The notes under the pieces are model-generated. The model worked only from the letters and a program-made list of their open reading frames with translations. It was not told the DNA's origin and ran no database searches. This document shows positions 26,220 through 34,215 of a stretch of DNA of 38,567 nucleotides, piece after piece. A program made the translations under genes and the position numbers. The DNA is from CAXTEJ01 sp964243295. Its GTDB lineage: Bacteria > Actinomycetota > Actinomycetes > Actinomycetales > Angustibacteraceae. The stretch's first letter is position 1; each line of letters opens with the position of its first letter. The stretch spans positions 1-38,567 of the forward strand of contig CAXTEJ010000031.1 of assembly GCA_964243295.1 (NCBI GenBank), given 5' to 3'.

Positions 26220-27254
26220 GTGACGACGGAACCCTCCGACCAGACGCTGGTCGAGATGCAGCGCCGGATGCTCCGCATCCGACGGTTCGACGAACGCGCC
26301 TCGAAGATGGTCAAGCGTGGCCAGATCCCCGGCACGGTGCACACCAGCATCGGGCAGGAGGCCCAGGTGGTGGGCGCGTGCATGGCGCTCGGCGAGACCG
26401 ACTACATGACCGGCAACCACCGCAGCCACGGTCACCCCATCGGCAAGGGTGCCCCCCTCGGGCCGTTGATGGCCGAGCTGGTCGGCAAGGCCACCGGTGT
26501 CTGCAAGGGCAAGGGTGGCTCGTTGCACCTGGCCGACTTCGCCGTCGGCAGCCTCGGCGAGTCCGGCATCGTCGGGTCCTCGATCCCGATCGCCGTCGGC
26601 GCAGGACTGTCGTCGAAGGTGCTGGACAACGGCCGCGTGTCGCTGGCCTTCTTCGGTGACGGCGCGGCCAACCAGGGCTGCCTCTACGAGGGCATGAACA
26701 TGGCCGGCGTCTGGAAGCTGCCGGTCATCTTCCTGTGCGAGAACAACCAGTACGCGCTGTCCACCCCCGCGCACACCGTCACCTCCGGCGTGATCGCCGA
26801 CCGCGGCACAGGGTTCGGGATGCCGGGCGTCCGGGTGGAGAACGGCCAGGACGTGCTGGCCGTCTTCGATGCGGTGTCCACCGCCGTCGAACGAGCCCGC
26901 GCCGGTGACGGACCAAGCCTCATCGAGGTCGTCACGTACCGCTACAACGAGCACTCAGAAGGTCTCCGGCTCGGCGTGGACTACCGCAACGCCGAGGAGA
27001 AGGCCGACTGGCTGGCCAAGGACCCGATCGTGCAGTTCCGGCAGGAGCTCATCCGCCGGGGAGTCACCGACGACGTCGCCATGGACGAGCTCGAGGCCGA
27101 CGTGATGCGCGAGGTCGACGAGGCCTTCACCTTCACCAACGAGAGCTCCTACCCCGATCCGTCAGTGGCCTTCGACGACCTCTACTCCGACAGCGTCTAC
27201 ACCCACCACACCTTCGACGACGCCACCTTCGCCACCTTGGAGACCATCCGATGA
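26220..27254 (+). CDS. TPP-dependent dehydrogenase E1 component, alpha subunit (acetoin-dehydrogenase type)
   Basis: This 344-residue E1 alpha has the TPP/Mg motif GDGAANQG (residues 146-153) ending at NN (175-176). Other family segments are QIPGTVHTSIGQEAQVVGA, GNHRSHGHPIGKG and CKGKGGSLHLADF. The loop RYNEHSEG (H245) resembles the GHFEGD loop of acetoin dehydrogenase AcoA more than the corresponding loop of pyruvate dehydrogenase. Such enzymes cleave acetoin-like alpha-hydroxyketones or decarboxylate 2-oxo acids and load the acyl group onto a lipoyl arm. GTG 26220 follows GAGAGAGG; an ATG at 26213 is in another frame. It overlaps E1 beta by 4 nt. The physiological substrate is unknown, and the polyol context argues against housekeeping pyruvate dehydrogenase. 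Confidence 0.88.
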   Translation: MTTEPSDQTLVEMQRRMLRIRRFDERASKMVKRGQIPGTVHTSIGQEAQVVGACMALGETDYMTGNHRSHGHPIGKGAPLGPLMAELVGKATGVCKGKGGSLHLADFAVGSLGESGIVGSSIPIAVGAGLSSKVLDNGRVSLAFFGDGAANQGCLYEGMNMAGVWKLPVIFLCENNQYALSTPAHTVTSGVIADRGTGFGMPGVRVENGQDVLAVFDAVSTAVERARAGDGPSLIEVVTYRYNEHSEGLRLGVDYRNAEEKADWLAKDPIVQFRQELIRRGVTDDVAMDELEADVMREVDEAFTFTNESSYPDPSVAFDDLYSDSVYTHHTFDDATFATLETIR

Positions 27255-28285
27255 GCGTCATGAGCTACCTCGGCGCGATCGGTGCCGCCCAGAAGGAGGC
27301 GATGCTCGCCGACGAGCGAGTCATCATCATCGGCGAGGATGTCGAGGCCAACGTCTACGGCACCACGGGCGGCACCGGCAAGTCCCGTGCGTCCGAGGGC
27401 GACTTCCTGCAGATGTTCGGCAAGAACCGCATCCGCAACACCCCCATCTCCGAGGAGGTCATCGTCGGGGCTGCCGCGGGCGCGGCGATGACTGGGCTGC
27501 GACCCATCGTCGACCTCTCGTACTCGAGCTTCCTGTACATGGCGATGGACCAGTTCGTGAACCAGGTCGCCAAGAACCGATACATGTTCGGTGGCCAGGC
27601 CACGATGCCGGTCGTCTTCCGGTCGGCGATGTTCTACGGCCTCAACACCGGCGCGCACCACTCGGACCGCCCCTACCCGATGTTCATGAACGTGCCGGGG
27701 CTGAAAATCATCGCGCCGGCCTTCCCGAGTGACGCCAAGGGGCTGCTCCGATCCGCGGTCGACTCCGACGACCCGGTGCTGATCTTCGAGGCCTGCCTGC
27801 TGTGGGGTTCGAAGGAGGAGGTCGACGAGAACGAGTACCGCATACCGCTCGGCGTCGGGCGCACGCTGCGGTCAGGCACCGACGCAACCGTCGTGGCCGT
27901 CTCGGGCGCCGTCCCGGAGGCGGTCGCAGCCGCGGACGAGCTGGCCGAGGAAGGCATCTCGGTCGAGGTGTTCGATCCGCGCTCGCTGGTGCCGCTGGAC
28001 ATCGACGGTGTTCTCACCGCCGCGGCCAAGACCGGCCGGCTGGTCGTCGCCGACCCGGCGCACCGCACCTGTGGCGTGGCTGCCGAGATCTCGGCACTGG
28101 CCTCGGAGCACGTCTTCGACGCGCTGATGTCCCCCGTCCGCCGCGTCACCACGCCGGACATGCAGATCCCCTTCAGCCCCTCGCTGGAGAAGCAGCTGTA
28201 CCCGAACCGGGTCCGCATCGCTGACGCGGTCCGTGCCCAGCTCGGGGTCATCCCGGCCATCCAGGAAGAGGTCGTCGCATCATGA
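27251..28285 (+). CDS. TPP-dependent dehydrogenase E1 component, beta subunit (acetoin-dehydrogenase type)
   Basis: This 344-residue transketolase-like beta subunit forms the other half of the E1 active site. Recognisable text includes IIIGEDVEANVYGTTGGTGK, TPISEEVIVGAAAGAAMTGL, AMDQFVNQVAKNRYMFGGQ, NTGAHHSD, VPGLKIIAPAFPSDAKGLL, a C-terminal transketolase domain with EVFDPRSLVPLDIDGV, and PFSPSLEKQLYPN. The paired His in GAHHSD corresponds to the conserved QHS region of E1 beta subunits. It overlaps E1 alpha and the lipoyl-domain gene by 4 nt (ATGA) on both sides, so the three are made together. Confidence 0.9.
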   Translation: MSVMSYLGAIGAAQKEAMLADERVIIIGEDVEANVYGTTGGTGKSRASEGDFLQMFGKNRIRNTPISEEVIVGAAAGAAMTGLRPIVDLSYSSFLYMAMDQFVNQVAKNRYMFGGQATMPVVFRSAMFYGLNTGAHHSDRPYPMFMNVPGLKIIAPAFPSDAKGLLRSAVDSDDPVLIFEACLLWGSKEEVDENEYRIPLGVGRTLRSGTDATVVAVSGAVPEAVAAADELAEEGISVEVFDPRSLVPLDIDGVLTAAAKTGRLVVADPAHRTCGVAAEISALASEHVFDALMSPVRRVTTPDMQIPFSPSLEKQLYPNRVRIADAVRAQLGVIPAIQEEVVAS

Positions 28286-28524
28286 GAGTCGAGGTTCTGC
28301 TGCCGCAGTGGGGCATGGGCATGAGCGAGGGAACCATCGGGGCGTGGCTCAAGGCGGTCGGCGACGAGGTCACCGAGGACGAGCCGCTGGCCGACGTCGA
28401 GGCCGAGAAGGTCGCGGAGACCCTGGAGTCACCTGCTACCGGAACGCTGGTAGAGATCCTGGTCGCCGAGGGCGACACCGTCGAGGTCCGTACCCCGGTC
28501 GCCGTCATCGAGACCTCCGACTGA
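28282..28524 (+). CDS. stand-alone lipoyl-domain protein (detached lipoyl arm of E2)
   Basis: The whole 80-residue protein is a single biotinyl/lipoyl domain: LLPQWGMGMSEGTIGAWLKA, then VGDEVTEDEPLADVEAEKVA with the predicted lipoylated lysine K43 at the hairpin, then ESPATGTLVEILVAEGDTV. No linker, subunit-binding or acyltransferase domain follows; the stop at 28524 is followed by 117 nt without a continuing reading frame, then the dehydrogenase gene. In ordinary E2 proteins this domain is fused to the acyltransferase; here the matching catalytic domain is at 32695-33378. It presumably works like GcvH, as a free carrier between E1, the E2 core and a shared E3. It overlaps the E1 beta stop. 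Confidence 0.9.
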   Translation: MRVEVLLPQWGMGMSEGTIGAWLKAVGDEVTEDEPLADVEAEKVAETLESPATGTLVEILVAEGDTVEVRTPVAVIETSD

Positions 28525-28641
28525 CCCACCTGGCGAGGGGCCCGACCCGTTCCGCACCCTCAGCGAGACGCACGGGACGGGCCGGCCGCACACATCCGCT
28601 CTGCCGACACGGTGGCGCGACCCTCAAGGAAGGAACCGCCC

Positions 28642-30312
28642 ATGACCAGGCCCGAGCTGACTGGCGAGCCGTTCGACGTGATCGTCGTCGGCGCCGGGAT
28701 CAACGGGGTGGGTATCGCCCAGGACGCCGCGCTCCGCGGTCTGCGGGTCGTGCTCGTCGAGCAGGACGACCTGTGCAGCGGTGTCTCGGCGTGGTCCGGG
28801 CGGCTGGTCCACGGCGGCCTGCGCTACCTCGAGCAGTACGACGTCCGGCTGGTGCACGAGTCGCTGTCCGAGCGCGAGCGGCTGTTCAGGCTCGCGCCGC
28901 ACCTGGTCAAGCCGGTGCCGCTGATGGTGCCGATCTACTCCCACAACCGGCGGCCCGGCTGGATGGTCGAGCTCGGCATGATCGCCTACGACGCGCTGTC
29001 GCTGCGCAAGTCACCGCCGACCCACCGGCTGCTCAGCCGCGCCAGGACGACCCGCCGGTTCAACGGCGCGGCCCGGTCCGGCCTGTCCGGCTCGGTGGTG
29101 TTCTACGACGGTCAGGTCGAGCGGGCCGAGCGGCTCTGCGTGGAGATCGCCGTCGACGCGCAGGCGGCCGGCGCGGTGATCGCCACCAAGGTGCGGGTCG
29201 ACGGCCCGTTGCTGGAGAACGGCACGGTGACCGGTGTGGTCGCCACCGACCTGATCACCGGGCAGGCCACCGCGATCCGGGGTCGGCTGGTCTACAACGT
29301 CGCCGGCCCCTGGATCGACCGGGTGCTCTCCGGCGCGGGGGTCCGGCCGCAGCCGCGACTCAACGGTGGCACCAAGGGCAGCCACCTCGTCGTGGGCCCG
29401 TTCCCGGGTGCTCCCACCGACGTCGTCTACTACGAGTCCAAGCAGGACGGTCGGCTGGTGCTGATCATCCCCTGGCTCGGGCGGTTCCTCATCGGCACCA
29501 CCGACATCCGCTTCGACGGCGACCCGAGCCTCGCGCGCTGCGACATCGGCGAGGTCGACTACCTGCTCGGTGAGGTCAACTCCCTGATACCGGACGCGGG
29601 GCTGACCCTGGCCGACGTGCTCTACACCTACAGCGGGGTGCGTCCGCTCCCCTTCGTTCCGGACAAGGCCGAGTCGTCGGTCCCGCGCTCGCACGTCCTG
29701 CACGACCACGCCGACACCGGTCTGCCCCAGCTGGTGACCGTCGTCGGCGGCAAGCTGACCACCTACCGTCAGCTCGCCGAGGACGCGGTCGACGACGCCT
29801 TCCGCCGCTTGCGTCGCAAGGCCCCGGCCTGCCCGACCCGGCGGCGTCGCTTCGTCGGCGCCCAGGTGGACGACACCGCGGCACTCACCGCGAGCCTTCA
29901 GGCGCGCAGCGGGCTCTCGACGGCGTCCAGCGCACGGCTGGTCGAGGTCTACGGCAGCAGGGCTGCGCACGTCTGGCGGTTGGCCGAGGCCGACCCGGCG
30001 CTGGCGTCCGAGATCCACTCCAGCGGTCTGCTGGCCGCTGAGCTGGTCTACGCCGTCGACACAGACCTCGCGCGGTCGCTGACTGACGTGCTCGCTCGCC
30101 GCGTGCTGCTGGCCTTCGAACCTGGCCACGGGCTCGAGAGCGTCTCCGCCGCAGCCGATGTCCTTGCCGCGCATCTGGGTTGGGACGACGCGCGCCGAGC
30201 CGCCGAGATCGCCGACTACCGCCGATGGCTGGATCATCTCGCCGTCCCGGACCCCGCCGGCCCGCGGTCACAGAGCTTCGGCGCCGGTACACCAGTCGTG
30301 GCCTCATCATGA
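28642..30312 (+). CDS. GlpD-like FAD-dependent polyol-phosphate dehydrogenase
   Basis: This 556-residue DAO-family flavoprotein begins with the FAD-binding motif VVGAGINGVGIAQDAALRG (about 14-32). Next come GlpD-type segments GRLVHGGLRYLEQYDVRLVH, FYDGQVERAERL, GTTDIRFDGDP, YTYSGVRPLPF and VVGGKLTTYR, and a C-terminal GlpD cap domain from about 395. GlpD oxidises the secondary alcohol of sn-glycerol-3-phosphate and passes electrons to quinone. EryB of erythritol operons is a homologue acting on erythritol phosphate. The neighbouring SorC regulator, ribose-type importer and FGGY kinases make a longer polyol phosphate plausible. ATG 28642 follows AAGGAAGGA. It overlaps the kinase gene by 4 nt. 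Confidence 0.88.
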   Translation: MTRPELTGEPFDVIVVGAGINGVGIAQDAALRGLRVVLVEQDDLCSGVSAWSGRLVHGGLRYLEQYDVRLVHESLSERERLFRLAPHLVKPVPLMVPIYSHNRRPGWMVELGMIAYDALSLRKSPPTHRLLSRARTTRRFNGAARSGLSGSVVFYDGQVERAERLCVEIAVDAQAAGAVIATKVRVDGPLLENGTVTGVVATDLITGQATAIRGRLVYNVAGPWIDRVLSGAGVRPQPRLNGGTKGSHLVVGPFPGAPTDVVYYESKQDGRLVLIIPWLGRFLIGTTDIRFDGDPSLARCDIGEVDYLLGEVNSLIPDAGLTLADVLYTYSGVRPLPFVPDKAESSVPRSHVLHDHADTGLPQLVTVVGGKLTTYRQLAEDAVDDAFRRLRRKAPACPTRRRRFVGAQVDDTAALTASLQARSGLSTASSARLVEVYGSRAAHVWRLAEADPALASEIHSSGLLAAELVYAVDTDLARSLTDVLARRVLLAFEPGHGLESVSAAADVLAAHLGWDDARRAAEIADYRRWLDHLAVPDPAGPRSQSFGAGTPVVASS

Positions 30313-31805
30313 CCGGTTCGTTCGTGCTGGCCCTGGACGAGGGGTCGAGCAGCTGCCGGTCGATGCTGGTGGACTCGTCCGGGGGCATGCACGGAGAGGC
30401 CCGGGAGAACGTGGTCTGGGAGAACCCGCGTCCGCGCTGGGTGGAGCTCGATCCGGTCCTGCTGTGGCGCAACCAGCTCGCCACCGTCGAGCGCGCGATG
30501 GGCAGCGTCGGCGTAAGCGGCACGGACCTGTCGGCCGTCGCTGTCACCACCCACCGCGAGACGGCGATGCTGTGGGACCGGACGACCGGCGAACCCGTCC
30601 ACAACGCGCTGGTGTGGATCTCCAAGCAGACCGACGACATCGTCAAGCAGTGGTCGGCCGACGGTCTGGACGAGGTCTTCCGGCAGCGCACGGGGCTGTT
30701 CAACGACTCCTACTTCTCAGCAGCCAAGGTCGTCTGGATGCTGGAGAACGTGCCCGACGCGCGCCGGCGCGCCGAAGCCGGCGAGCTCGCGTTCGGCACT
30801 CCGGACACCTGGCTGCTGTGGAACCTCACCGGTGGACGCTCGCACCGAACCGACCACACCTGCGCCTCGCGCACCGCGCTGTTCAACCTGGAGTCACTCA
30901 CCTGGGACGAGGACCTCTGCCAGACGCTGGGCATCCCGATGGAGATCTTCCCCGAAGCCATCGCCTCCGACGGCGACTTCGGGCTGAGTTCTGCCGAGGT
31001 GCTCGGTGCCGAGGTCCCGGTACGCGCCGTCCTCGCCGACCAGCAGGCTGGCCTGTTCGGGCAGGCCTGCTTTGAGCCGGGCTCCGCGAAGAACACGTTC
31101 GGGACCGCCGGTGTGCTGGTGGTGAACGCCGGCGAGAAGGCGCACCTCGTCGATGGTCTGACGTCCAGCGTCGGCTGGACCGTCGGCGGGGTCACCGACT
31201 ACGAGCTGGAGGGTGTGGTGTTCCACTCCGGCCAGACGCTGTCGTGGATGAAGGACAACCTGAAGCTGTTCGAGTCCAACGACGATATCGAGCACATGGC
31301 CCGCCTCGTCCCCGACTCCGCCGGGGTGTACGTCGTCCCGGCATTCGGGGGCATGTGCGCGCCGCACTGGGATCGTGAGGCGCGGGCGGCCATCGTCGGG
31401 CTGACCCTGGAGTCGACCTCGGCGCACGTGGTGCGAGCCGGTCTGGAGAGCATGGCGTTCCAGACCGCCGACATCATCGACGCGCTCGAGGCCGGCGGGG
31501 TGCCGGTCGACACGTTGCGGGTCGATGGTGGCTCCGCCCGCAGCGACCTGCTCTGTCAGCTCACCGCAGATCTGTCGGGCAAGGTCATCCAGCGGCCGAC
31601 CTCGTTGGAGCGCACCGCGCTCGGCGCCGCGTTCGTCGCGGGCCTGGGCGTCGGCACCTGGAACAGCATCGCCGACCTGGAGCAGACCTGGGAGTGCGAG
31701 CGCGAGTTCTCCCCGCAGATCGACGCAGCGACCCGAGCCGAGCGCCATGCCGGATGGCGTGACGCCCTCGACCGCACCCTGCCGAGCCGTCACCGGACGT
31801 CCTGA
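30309..31805 (+). CDS. FGGY-family kinase, glycerol-kinase-like
   Basis: This 498-residue ATP-dependent polyol kinase aligns closely with GlpK. The phosphate-binding start is ALDEGSSSCRS. Residues corresponding to the glycerol contacts of E. coli GlpK are kept: R83/E84 (THRETAMLWD), W103, Y135 (NDSYFSAAK) and the catalytic Asp D244 (ADQQAGLFGQ). The phenylalanine that packs on glycerol in E. coli (F270, GTGCF) is replaced by valine (GTAGV, V269), which could open the pocket for a larger or branched polyol. ATG 30309 overlaps the GlpD-like stop, so kinase and dehydrogenase form a pair that would phosphorylate then oxidise the same substrate. Glycerol itself is not excluded. Confidence 0.88.
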   Translation: MTGSFVLALDEGSSSCRSMLVDSSGGMHGEARENVVWENPRPRWVELDPVLLWRNQLATVERAMGSVGVSGTDLSAVAVTTHRETAMLWDRTTGEPVHNALVWISKQTDDIVKQWSADGLDEVFRQRTGLFNDSYFSAAKVVWMLENVPDARRRAEAGELAFGTPDTWLLWNLTGGRSHRTDHTCASRTALFNLESLTWDEDLCQTLGIPMEIFPEAIASDGDFGLSSAEVLGAEVPVRAVLADQQAGLFGQACFEPGSAKNTFGTAGVLVVNAGEKAHLVDGLTSSVGWTVGGVTDYELEGVVFHSGQTLSWMKDNLKLFESNDDIEHMARLVPDSAGVYVVPAFGGMCAPHWDREARAAIVGLTLESTSAHVVRAGLESMAFQTADIIDALEAGGVPVDTLRVDGGSARSDLLCQLTADLSGKVIQRPTSLERTALGAAFVAGLGVGTWNSIADLEQTWECEREFSPQIDAATRAERHAGWRDALDRTLPSRHRTS

Positions 31806-31831
31806 CCACCCTTCGACAGAAAGGCCTCACC

Positions 31832-32698
31832 GTGCGAGACAAGAATCCCCTGCGCTGGGTGGAAGCCGCCAGAGCGGGCGGCTACGCCCTGGGCGGCTTC
31901 AACATGCACAACGACGAGACCAGCCAGGCCCTGCTGCAGGCGGCCGAGCAGGCCGACGCCCCGGTGTTCATGCAGATCGGACGCGCCATCATCCCGCACA
32001 TGGGGGTGAAGAAGGCCTTCGAGCTGACCGTGCGCAACGCCGAGGACACCGGCGCGCTGTACTCCATCCACCTGGACCACGGCAGCTGGGAAGAGGTGCT
32101 CGAGGCGGTCCGCCTGGGCTTCGACTCGATCATGTTCGACGCCGCACACCTGCCGTTCGAGGAGAACATCGCGATCACTCGGCGCGTCGTCGAGCTGTGC
32201 CACGACTACGGCATCCCGGTCGAGGCGGAGCTGGGCAAGATCCCGGACGCGGGCGCGTCGGTGGAGTGGGCGTCGTACTACACCGACGTGCACGAGGCGG
32301 AGCGCTTCGTCGCCGAGACGGGCGTCGATCTGCTGGCCATCTCCGTCGGCGTGGTGCACGGCATCAGTCCCGGGCTCGCCCCGGCGCCACTGGCCGTGGA
32401 CCTGGTCACTCAGATCCGCGACGTCGTACCGGTTCCGCTCGTGCTGCACGGGATCTCCGGCGTCCCGGACAGCGAGATCAAGGAGGCGGTCGCTCGCGGC
32501 GTGCACAAGATGAACGCCGACACCGACCTGCGGCACGCCTTCCGGGCCGGCCTCGAGCAGGCCTGGTCCCAGGGAGATCTCCAGCTCGAGGAGGTGCTCG
32601 ACGCCGGGCGCCGCCGGATGATCGAGGCCACCGTCGCCAAGCTGGAGACGCTGGGCAGTGCAGGGACCGCCGGCGTGCTGGTCGGTGCGTCCCGATGA
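31832..32698 (+). CDS. class II aldolase, FbaA/GatY/KbaY family, divergent active site
   Basis: This 288-residue TIM-barrel metalloaldolase normally splits a ketose bisphosphate or ketose-1-phosphate into dihydroxyacetone phosphate and an aldehyde. Zn-site text is present: IHLDHGSWEE, VEAELG, SVGVVHG and PLVLHGISG. Several family positions deviate: the usual DGS-LPFEENI reads DAAHLPFEENI, the usual GxxED after VEAELG is missing (KIPDAGASVEW), and the phosphate-site GGSG/GASG is GISG. The barrel and metal ligands look intact, so an altered substrate is more likely than loss of function. GTG 31832 follows AGAAAGG; it overlaps the E2 gene by 4 nt. Confidence 0.85.
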   Translation: MRDKNPLRWVEAARAGGYALGGFNMHNDETSQALLQAAEQADAPVFMQIGRAIIPHMGVKKAFELTVRNAEDTGALYSIHLDHGSWEEVLEAVRLGFDSIMFDAAHLPFEENIAITRRVVELCHDYGIPVEAELGKIPDAGASVEWASYYTDVHEAERFVAETGVDLLAISVGVVHGISPGLAPAPLAVDLVTQIRDVVPVPLVLHGISGVPDSEIKEAVARGVHKMNADTDLRHAFRAGLEQAWSQGDLQLEEVLDAGRRRMIEATVAKLETLGSAGTAGVLVGASR

Positions 32699-33378
32699 CG
32701 CAGACCGCCCCTTCGCAGGGCCGCCTCGAAGGCGTCTCGAAGCCGCTCGCCGGCATGCGCAAGGTGGCCGCGCGGCGGATGGTGGAAGCGTGGGCGGCGC
32801 CGGTGTTCCACCTGCAGGTCCACGTCGACATGAGTCGGGTGCTCGCCGCCGACCTGCGATCGGTGGGCGGCACGGTCACCGACGCCATCCTGCACGCCTG
32901 TGTCACCGCGCTCGCCGCGACTCCAGCGCTGAACGCGCACTTCACCGACGACGTCATCACCACGTTCGACCGGATCAGCATCGGGTTGGCCGTCGCCACC
33001 GACAAGGGCCTGACGGTGCCGGTGCTGCCTGACCTGCAGGGGCTCGACCTAGCCGGCATCGCGGCGAAGCGCAAGGACGTGGTGACCAGGGCACGGGCCG
33101 GGAAGCTGGCGATGGCCGACATCACCGGTGGGACCTTCACGGTGTCCAACCTGGGGATGCTCGGCATCGACCGGTTCGACGCCATCCTCAACCCACCGCA
33201 GGTTGCGATCCTCGCGGTCGGCAGCACGGTACCGACGCCGGTCGTGCGTGACGGCGAGGTGGTCGTCTGTCCGCTCGCCGCGTTCACGCTGACCTGTGAC
33301 CACCGGGCCGTCGACGGGGCCGGTGGCGCGGCCCTGCTGTCCGGGATCCGCGGGGCGCTGGAGGAGGGCCCAGCATGA
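32695..33378 (+). CDS. 2-oxoacid dehydrogenase E2 acyltransferase, catalytic domain only
   Basis: This 227-residue protein is only the chloramphenicol-acetyltransferase-like core of E2, which moves an acyl group from lipoamide to CoA. The catalytic motif CDHRAVDG (201-208, His 203) is present, together with MRKVAARRMVEAW at the domain start, ISIGLAVATDKGLTVPVL, GGTFTVSNLGMLG and NPPQVAILAVG. No lipoyl domain and no E1/E3-binding (PSBD) domain precede it: only about 18 residues lie before the core. The start is fixed by ATGA overlap with the aldolase. The missing lipoyl domain is supplied by 28282-28524, about 4.2 kb upstream. Confidence 0.9.
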   Translation: MTQTAPSQGRLEGVSKPLAGMRKVAARRMVEAWAAPVFHLQVHVDMSRVLAADLRSVGGTVTDAILHACVTALAATPALNAHFTDDVITTFDRISIGLAVATDKGLTVPVLPDLQGLDLAGIAAKRKDVVTRARAGKLAMADITGGTFTVSNLGMLGIDRFDAILNPPQVAILAVGSTVPTPVVRDGEVVVCPLAAFTLTCDHRAVDGAGGAALLSGIRGALEEGPA

Positions 33379-34172
33379 CCGTCGCCGCGAAGGTGCGGAT
33401 GGGCACGGCGCTGAGCGAGCAGCTCCGCGTGCTGCTCGGTGGGTCGACCGCACTGCGGGTCGTCGCCGACTCCGCCCAGACCTCCGCGGTCGCCGACCTG
33501 GCGGTGGGCCCCGCCCTGCTCACGCGGGTCGGCGCTGGCGCGCCCGAGGCCTGGTTCCGGCTGTACCAGCCGGTTCCGACCGTCGGGTTCAGCCGCCGAG
33601 ACGTCCGGGATGCCAGGTACCCCCGGGCCTCGGCCGCCGCACGCAAGCTCGGCTTCGAGCCGGCGGTGCGGGCTCCGGGCGGGCGGGCGGTCGCCTACCA
33701 CCGATCGACGTTGTGCTTCGACCTGGTGCTGCCCGACGGCGGGGCCGATCCCGTGCAGCGCCTGGCGGCACTCGGCCATGTGCTCGTTGCCGTCCTGGTG
33801 CGGCTCGGCGTGGATGCCCGGCTGGGCCCGGTCCCGGACGAGTACTGCCCGGGCCGGTTCAGCGTCAACGGCGGTGGCACCGCAAAGCTCGTCGGTACGG
33901 CCGGCCGCCGGGTGCGCGGCGCGCTGCTGCTCGGCGGCAGCATCGTGGTCGCCGATCCAGAACCGCTTCGGCGGGTCATCGCCGGGGTGTATGCGGCCCT
34001 GGGCGTGCACTGCGACCCAGGAACCGTCGCGGCCACCACCGACTTCGGTTTCGACGGCACGACCGCCACGGTGGCGTCGGCGCTGCTGGACGTCGTCGGC
34101 ACAGCCACCGCGCTGCAGCCAGCGGAGCTGCCGCGCGAGATCCTCCGGGTCCACACGTCTCCTGCGCCCTGA
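33375..34172 (+). CDS. lipoate-protein ligase / octanoyltransferase family protein
   Basis: This 265-residue BPL/LplA-fold protein probably attaches lipoate (or octanoate) to the lipoyl-domain protein of the same operon. Visible motifs are VRAPGGRAVAYH (98-109), matching the RxxGGxAVxH substrate loop, and YCPGRFSVNGGGTAKLVGTA (157-176), carrying the family lysine K171 that in LplA contacts the acyl adenylate. GALLLGGSIVV follows. C158 precedes the lysine motif, so an octanoyltransferase of the LipM type cannot be ruled out. The ATG overlaps the E2 stop (ATGA), directly linking modification enzyme and acyltransferase. There is no LplA C-terminal accessory domain. Confidence 0.82.
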   Translation: MTVAAKVRMGTALSEQLRVLLGGSTALRVVADSAQTSAVADLAVGPALLTRVGAGAPEAWFRLYQPVPTVGFSRRDVRDARYPRASAAARKLGFEPAVRAPGGRAVAYHRSTLCFDLVLPDGGADPVQRLAALGHVLVAVLVRLGVDARLGPVPDEYCPGRFSVNGGGTAKLVGTAGRRVRGALLLGGSIVVADPEPLRRVIAGVYAALGVHCDPGTVAATTDFGFDGTTATVASALLDVVGTATALQPAELPREILRVHTSPAP

Positions 34173-34215
34173 TCACCCCGCCCCTGACTCACCCGCTCGA
34201 TGAGGAGTATGTGCA

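Noticed and set aside
26213..26659. Plus-strand frame starting at ATG 26213, just before E1 alpha
   Set aside because: It is out of frame with E1 alpha and has no recognisable domain; the GTG at 26220 carries the conserved protein.
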